This document shows positions 5,715-7,374 of a stretch of 7,374 bases of DNA, piece after piece (position 1 is the stretch's first letter; every line of letters begins with the position of its first letter). A model generated the notes under the pieces. That model saw nothing but the letters and a program-made list of their open reading frames with translations, was not told the origin of the DNA and ran no database searches. Source of the stretch: Nitrospira sp. (GTDB lineage: Bacteria > Nitrospirota > Nitrospiria > Nitrospirales > Nitrospiraceae); NCBI GenBank assembly GCA_025361385.1, contig JANYAJ010000228.1, forward strand, positions 1-7,374. The letters are read 5' to 3'. A program made the translations under genes and the position numbers.

Positions 5715-6593
5715 ATGGAGATTGATCGACGCAGCCTCATGAAAGGTCTGTTGGCGGGAGGAGCCCTGTTAGCGCTCGGGACTCCGTCGTGGACATTTGC
5801 GGACCAGTCGACCAGGAACGCCAGGCGGTGCCTACTTTTCCTGGGAGACAGCGGCGTAGACCAGGCGTTTGAGAAGGGAGTCCGTGAGGCCTGTGCGGAG
5901 ACGGGATATGACGGGCTACAGACCGTGAAGGTGACGGGCGGACTTTTGTCCAATCCCGACCGGATGGTCGAGTTGTTTGAACAGTCCGGAGAGGCTCGGT
6001 GGATCGCCGTCATGGACGATGCGAGTGCGGCGGTTTTTCAGGAACTGGCGCGGACGGCCGGCGGTCGCCTGCTCTCAGTGGGTTCTCATGCCTCCGTTAA
6101 CGACCATGCCTGCTCGCTTCGGCACACGTGGCTTGTGGCTTCACCGGCTCAGGGTGTCGGCGGGCTTCTCGCCGCTCAGGCCGTCAGATCTGGAGTCAGC
6201 TTTTCCATTACAGAGAGTTTCATCAAACCATCGTCTGATATGAGCGATGTGACCGGCTGGTCTGTGCCGGGGTTCTCTTCGTATCGGTCAGTCGGTTCGG
6301 AAGCGATTCATTTGCATTGTTCAGGGCTTTCGCTATCAGACGGGTGCGGCCTTCTTGATCTTGGCGAAACCACTGGATGGACGCCCATCCCACCGCAATC
6401 CTGCAAGCGGGAAGCCGTCTCGATGGAATCTCAAAACTGGGTAGAGTCCGTGGGCTATGCCGTAACAGCCTCAGCTCTTGGGGTGAATGCGGTTCAAGAA
6501 TCCTGCTCAAGCCGCGGGTTTGTGCATCGAGTGCTCTATCCCGAGCCGCTGCTACCGAGGGAACGGTTCGTCTCATTCGTGATGGATATTTAG
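5715..6593 (+). CDS. Tat-exported protein at the pchX position, function unknown
   Basis: A 292-residue protein with a twin-arginine signal: DRRSLMKG at 4-11, hydrophobic core 12-22, probable cut after TFA at 29. I cannot assign the mature part to a family. It starts with a Rossmann-like pattern (CLLFLGDSG at 39-47, then alternating helices and strands up to GGRLLSVGSHA at 117-126). Notable later stretches are HACSLRHTW and WVESVGYAVTASALG at 242-256. It has eight cysteines in the mature chain, which may allow disulphides. GGAGGG at 5701-5706 lies eight bases before the ATG. The gene sits between cytochrome and flavin subunit genes exactly as pchX does in the P. putida pchACXF cluster, where its function is likewise unexplained. 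Homology to PchX is inferred from position only. A role in assembly or export of the flavoprotein is a hypothesis. Confidence 0.82.
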   Translation: MEIDRRSLMKGLLAGGALLALGTPSWTFADQSTRNARRCLLFLGDSGVDQAFEKGVREACAETGYDGLQTVKVTGGLLSNPDRMVELFEQSGEARWIAVMDDASAAVFQELARTAGGRLLSVGSHASVNDHACSLRHTWLVASPAQGVGGLLAAQAVRSGVSFSITESFIKPSSDMSDVTGWSVPGFSSYRSVGSEAIHLHCSGLSLSDGCGLLDLGETTGWTPIPPQSCKREAVSMESQNWVESVGYAVTASALGVNAVQESCSSRGFVHRVLYPEPLLPRERFVSFVMDI

Positions 6594-6611
6594 GGGGACA
6601 GGAGGATAAGC

Positions 6612-7374
6612 ATGGCCAGCAAATTTATCGCGTTACCGAAAGGCGTCTCCGAGAAAACCTTCACGGCAGCGATCGCGGAGTTCGGCCGTATAGTGGGTCA
6701 GGACTCCGTCCTCGTGACGGCGGACCAGCTCGCTCCCTACATCAAGACCATGATGCCGGTCCCGGATGCGGACCATACTCCGTCCGCCGCGCTCCTCGCC
6801 ACGACGGTGGAGCAGATCCAGAAGATCGTCGGGATCTGCAATAAATACAAAGTGCCGATCTGGATGATCTCGACCGGCCGGAACTTCGGCTATGGTTCTG
6901 CAGCCCCGGCCGAACGGGGCCAGGTGGTGCTCGATCTGAAACGGATGAATCGCATTCTGGAGGTCGATCCGGACCTCTGTTTTGCGCTGGTCGAACCGGG
7001 CGTCACGTACAAGCAGCTCTACGATTACATACAGGAACACAAGTATCCGCTCTGGCTCTCCTGTCCCGCTCCCTCTGCCATTGCCGGACCGACCGGCAAT
7101 ACGCTGGATCGTGGGGTCGGATACACGCCCTATGGAGAACATTTTCTTTTTGCCTGCGGGATGGAGGTGGTTCTGGCCAACGGCGAGGTGCTGCGCACCG
7201 GGATGGGCTCGCTGCCGAAGTCGAACACCTGGCAGGTCTTCAAGTGGGGATACGGACCGTACCTGGACGGCATCTTTACTCAGTCCAATTACGGCATCGT
7301 CACCAAGTTCGGGTACTGGCTGATGCCGGCTCCTCCCGCGTTCAAGCCGTTCGTCATCCAGTATGAGCAGGAAG
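6612..7374 (+). CDS. pchF: Flavin subunit of p-cresol methylhydroxylase-like enzyme, 3' end outside the window
   Basis: The frame stays open to the window end, giving 254 residues of a family of about 520. This is the FAD-binding (PCMH-type) half of a vanillyl-alcohol-oxidase family flavoprotein. It matches remembered P. putida PchF over long stretches: LPKGV, DQLxPY, TTVEQ, STGRNFGYGSAAP (84-99), ALVEPGVT, PSAIAGPTGNT (154-164), DRGVGYTPYGEHF, GMEVVLANGEV, SNTWQVFKWGYGP. Y94 in NFGYG matches the active-site phenol-binding Tyr (Tyr95 of PchF, Tyr108 of vanillyl alcohol oxidase). The Tyr carrying covalent FAD in PchF and the other catalytic residues lie past the window. There is no signal peptide although the Pseudomonas enzyme is periplasmic. 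AGGAGG precedes the ATG. Predicted reaction: hydroxylation of a 4-alkylphenol using water, with electrons going to the cytochrome subunit. 4-Ethylphenol or eugenol hydroxylase are alternatives. Confidence 0.93.
   Translation, partial: MASKFIALPKGVSEKTFTAAIAEFGRIVGQDSVLVTADQLAPYIKTMMPVPDADHTPSAALLATTVEQIQKIVGICNKYKVPIWMISTGRNFGYGSAAPAERGQVVLDLKRMNRILEVDPDLCFALVEPGVTYKQLYDYIQEHKYPLWLSCPAPSAIAGPTGNTLDRGVGYTPYGEHFLFACGMEVVLANGEVLRTGMGSLPKSNTWQVFKWGYGPYLDGIFTQSNYGIVTKFGYWLMPAPPAFKPFVIQYEQE

Noticed and set aside
5715..6593. Frameshift or pseudogene in the Tat-signal gene
   Set aside because: The unusual mature sequence raised the question, but the frame is unbroken from a good ribosome binding site to the stop just before pchF, with plausible secondary-structure pattern throughout.

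Overview
The window reads as a gene-dense, moderately GC-rich bacterial chromosome segment with every supported gene on the + strand. Gene style and protein flavour (two-motif CDGSH protein, DoxX, several secreted c-type cytochromes, strong GGAGG ribosome binding sites) fit a Nitrospira-like member of the Nitrospirota. This is an inference from general resemblance. No rRNA, tRNA, insertion sequence or CRISPR array was seen.

Layout. (1) Bases 1-2151: a tight four-gene block of a pirin (5' end outside the window), a FrnE/DsbA-type thioredoxin-fold protein and two VOC (glyoxalase/extradiol dioxygenase fold) proteins. Genes overlap by 1-4 bases or lie 4 bases apart, so this is almost certainly one transcript. 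(2) Bases 2152-2412: a 261-base gap with a doubtful 36-codon ORF and a small perfect hairpin just before the next ribosome binding site. (3) Bases 2413-3336: a secreted protein of unknown function built from four repeats of one roughly 55-residue beta-rich module. (4) Bases 3485-4139: a secreted monohaem cytochrome c and a small double-CDGSH iron-sulphur protein. (5) Bases 4188-7374: an FAD/NAD(P)H reductase, a DoxX membrane protein, a monohaem cytochrome c, a Tat-exported protein of unknown function, and a flavoprotein cut off by the window end.

The most informative part is the last three genes. The flavoprotein closely resembles the flavin subunit of p-cresol methylhydroxylase (PchF, 4-cresol dehydrogenase [hydroxylating], vanillyl-alcohol-oxidase fold). 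The cytochrome resembles its haem subunit PchC. The protein between them holds the place of PchX, the unexplained gene between pchC and pchF in Pseudomonas putida. A periplasmic flavocytochrome oxidising a 4-alkylphenol and passing electrons to cytochrome c is therefore the best prediction, although the exact substrate is not shown by the sequence.

The middle gene carries a clear twin-arginine signal while the flavoprotein has no signal peptide. This suggests a testable role for the X protein in export or maturation of the folded flavoprotein. The reductase, DoxX, CDGSH and second cytochrome may supply or accept electrons around this enzyme, but that link rests only on proximity.
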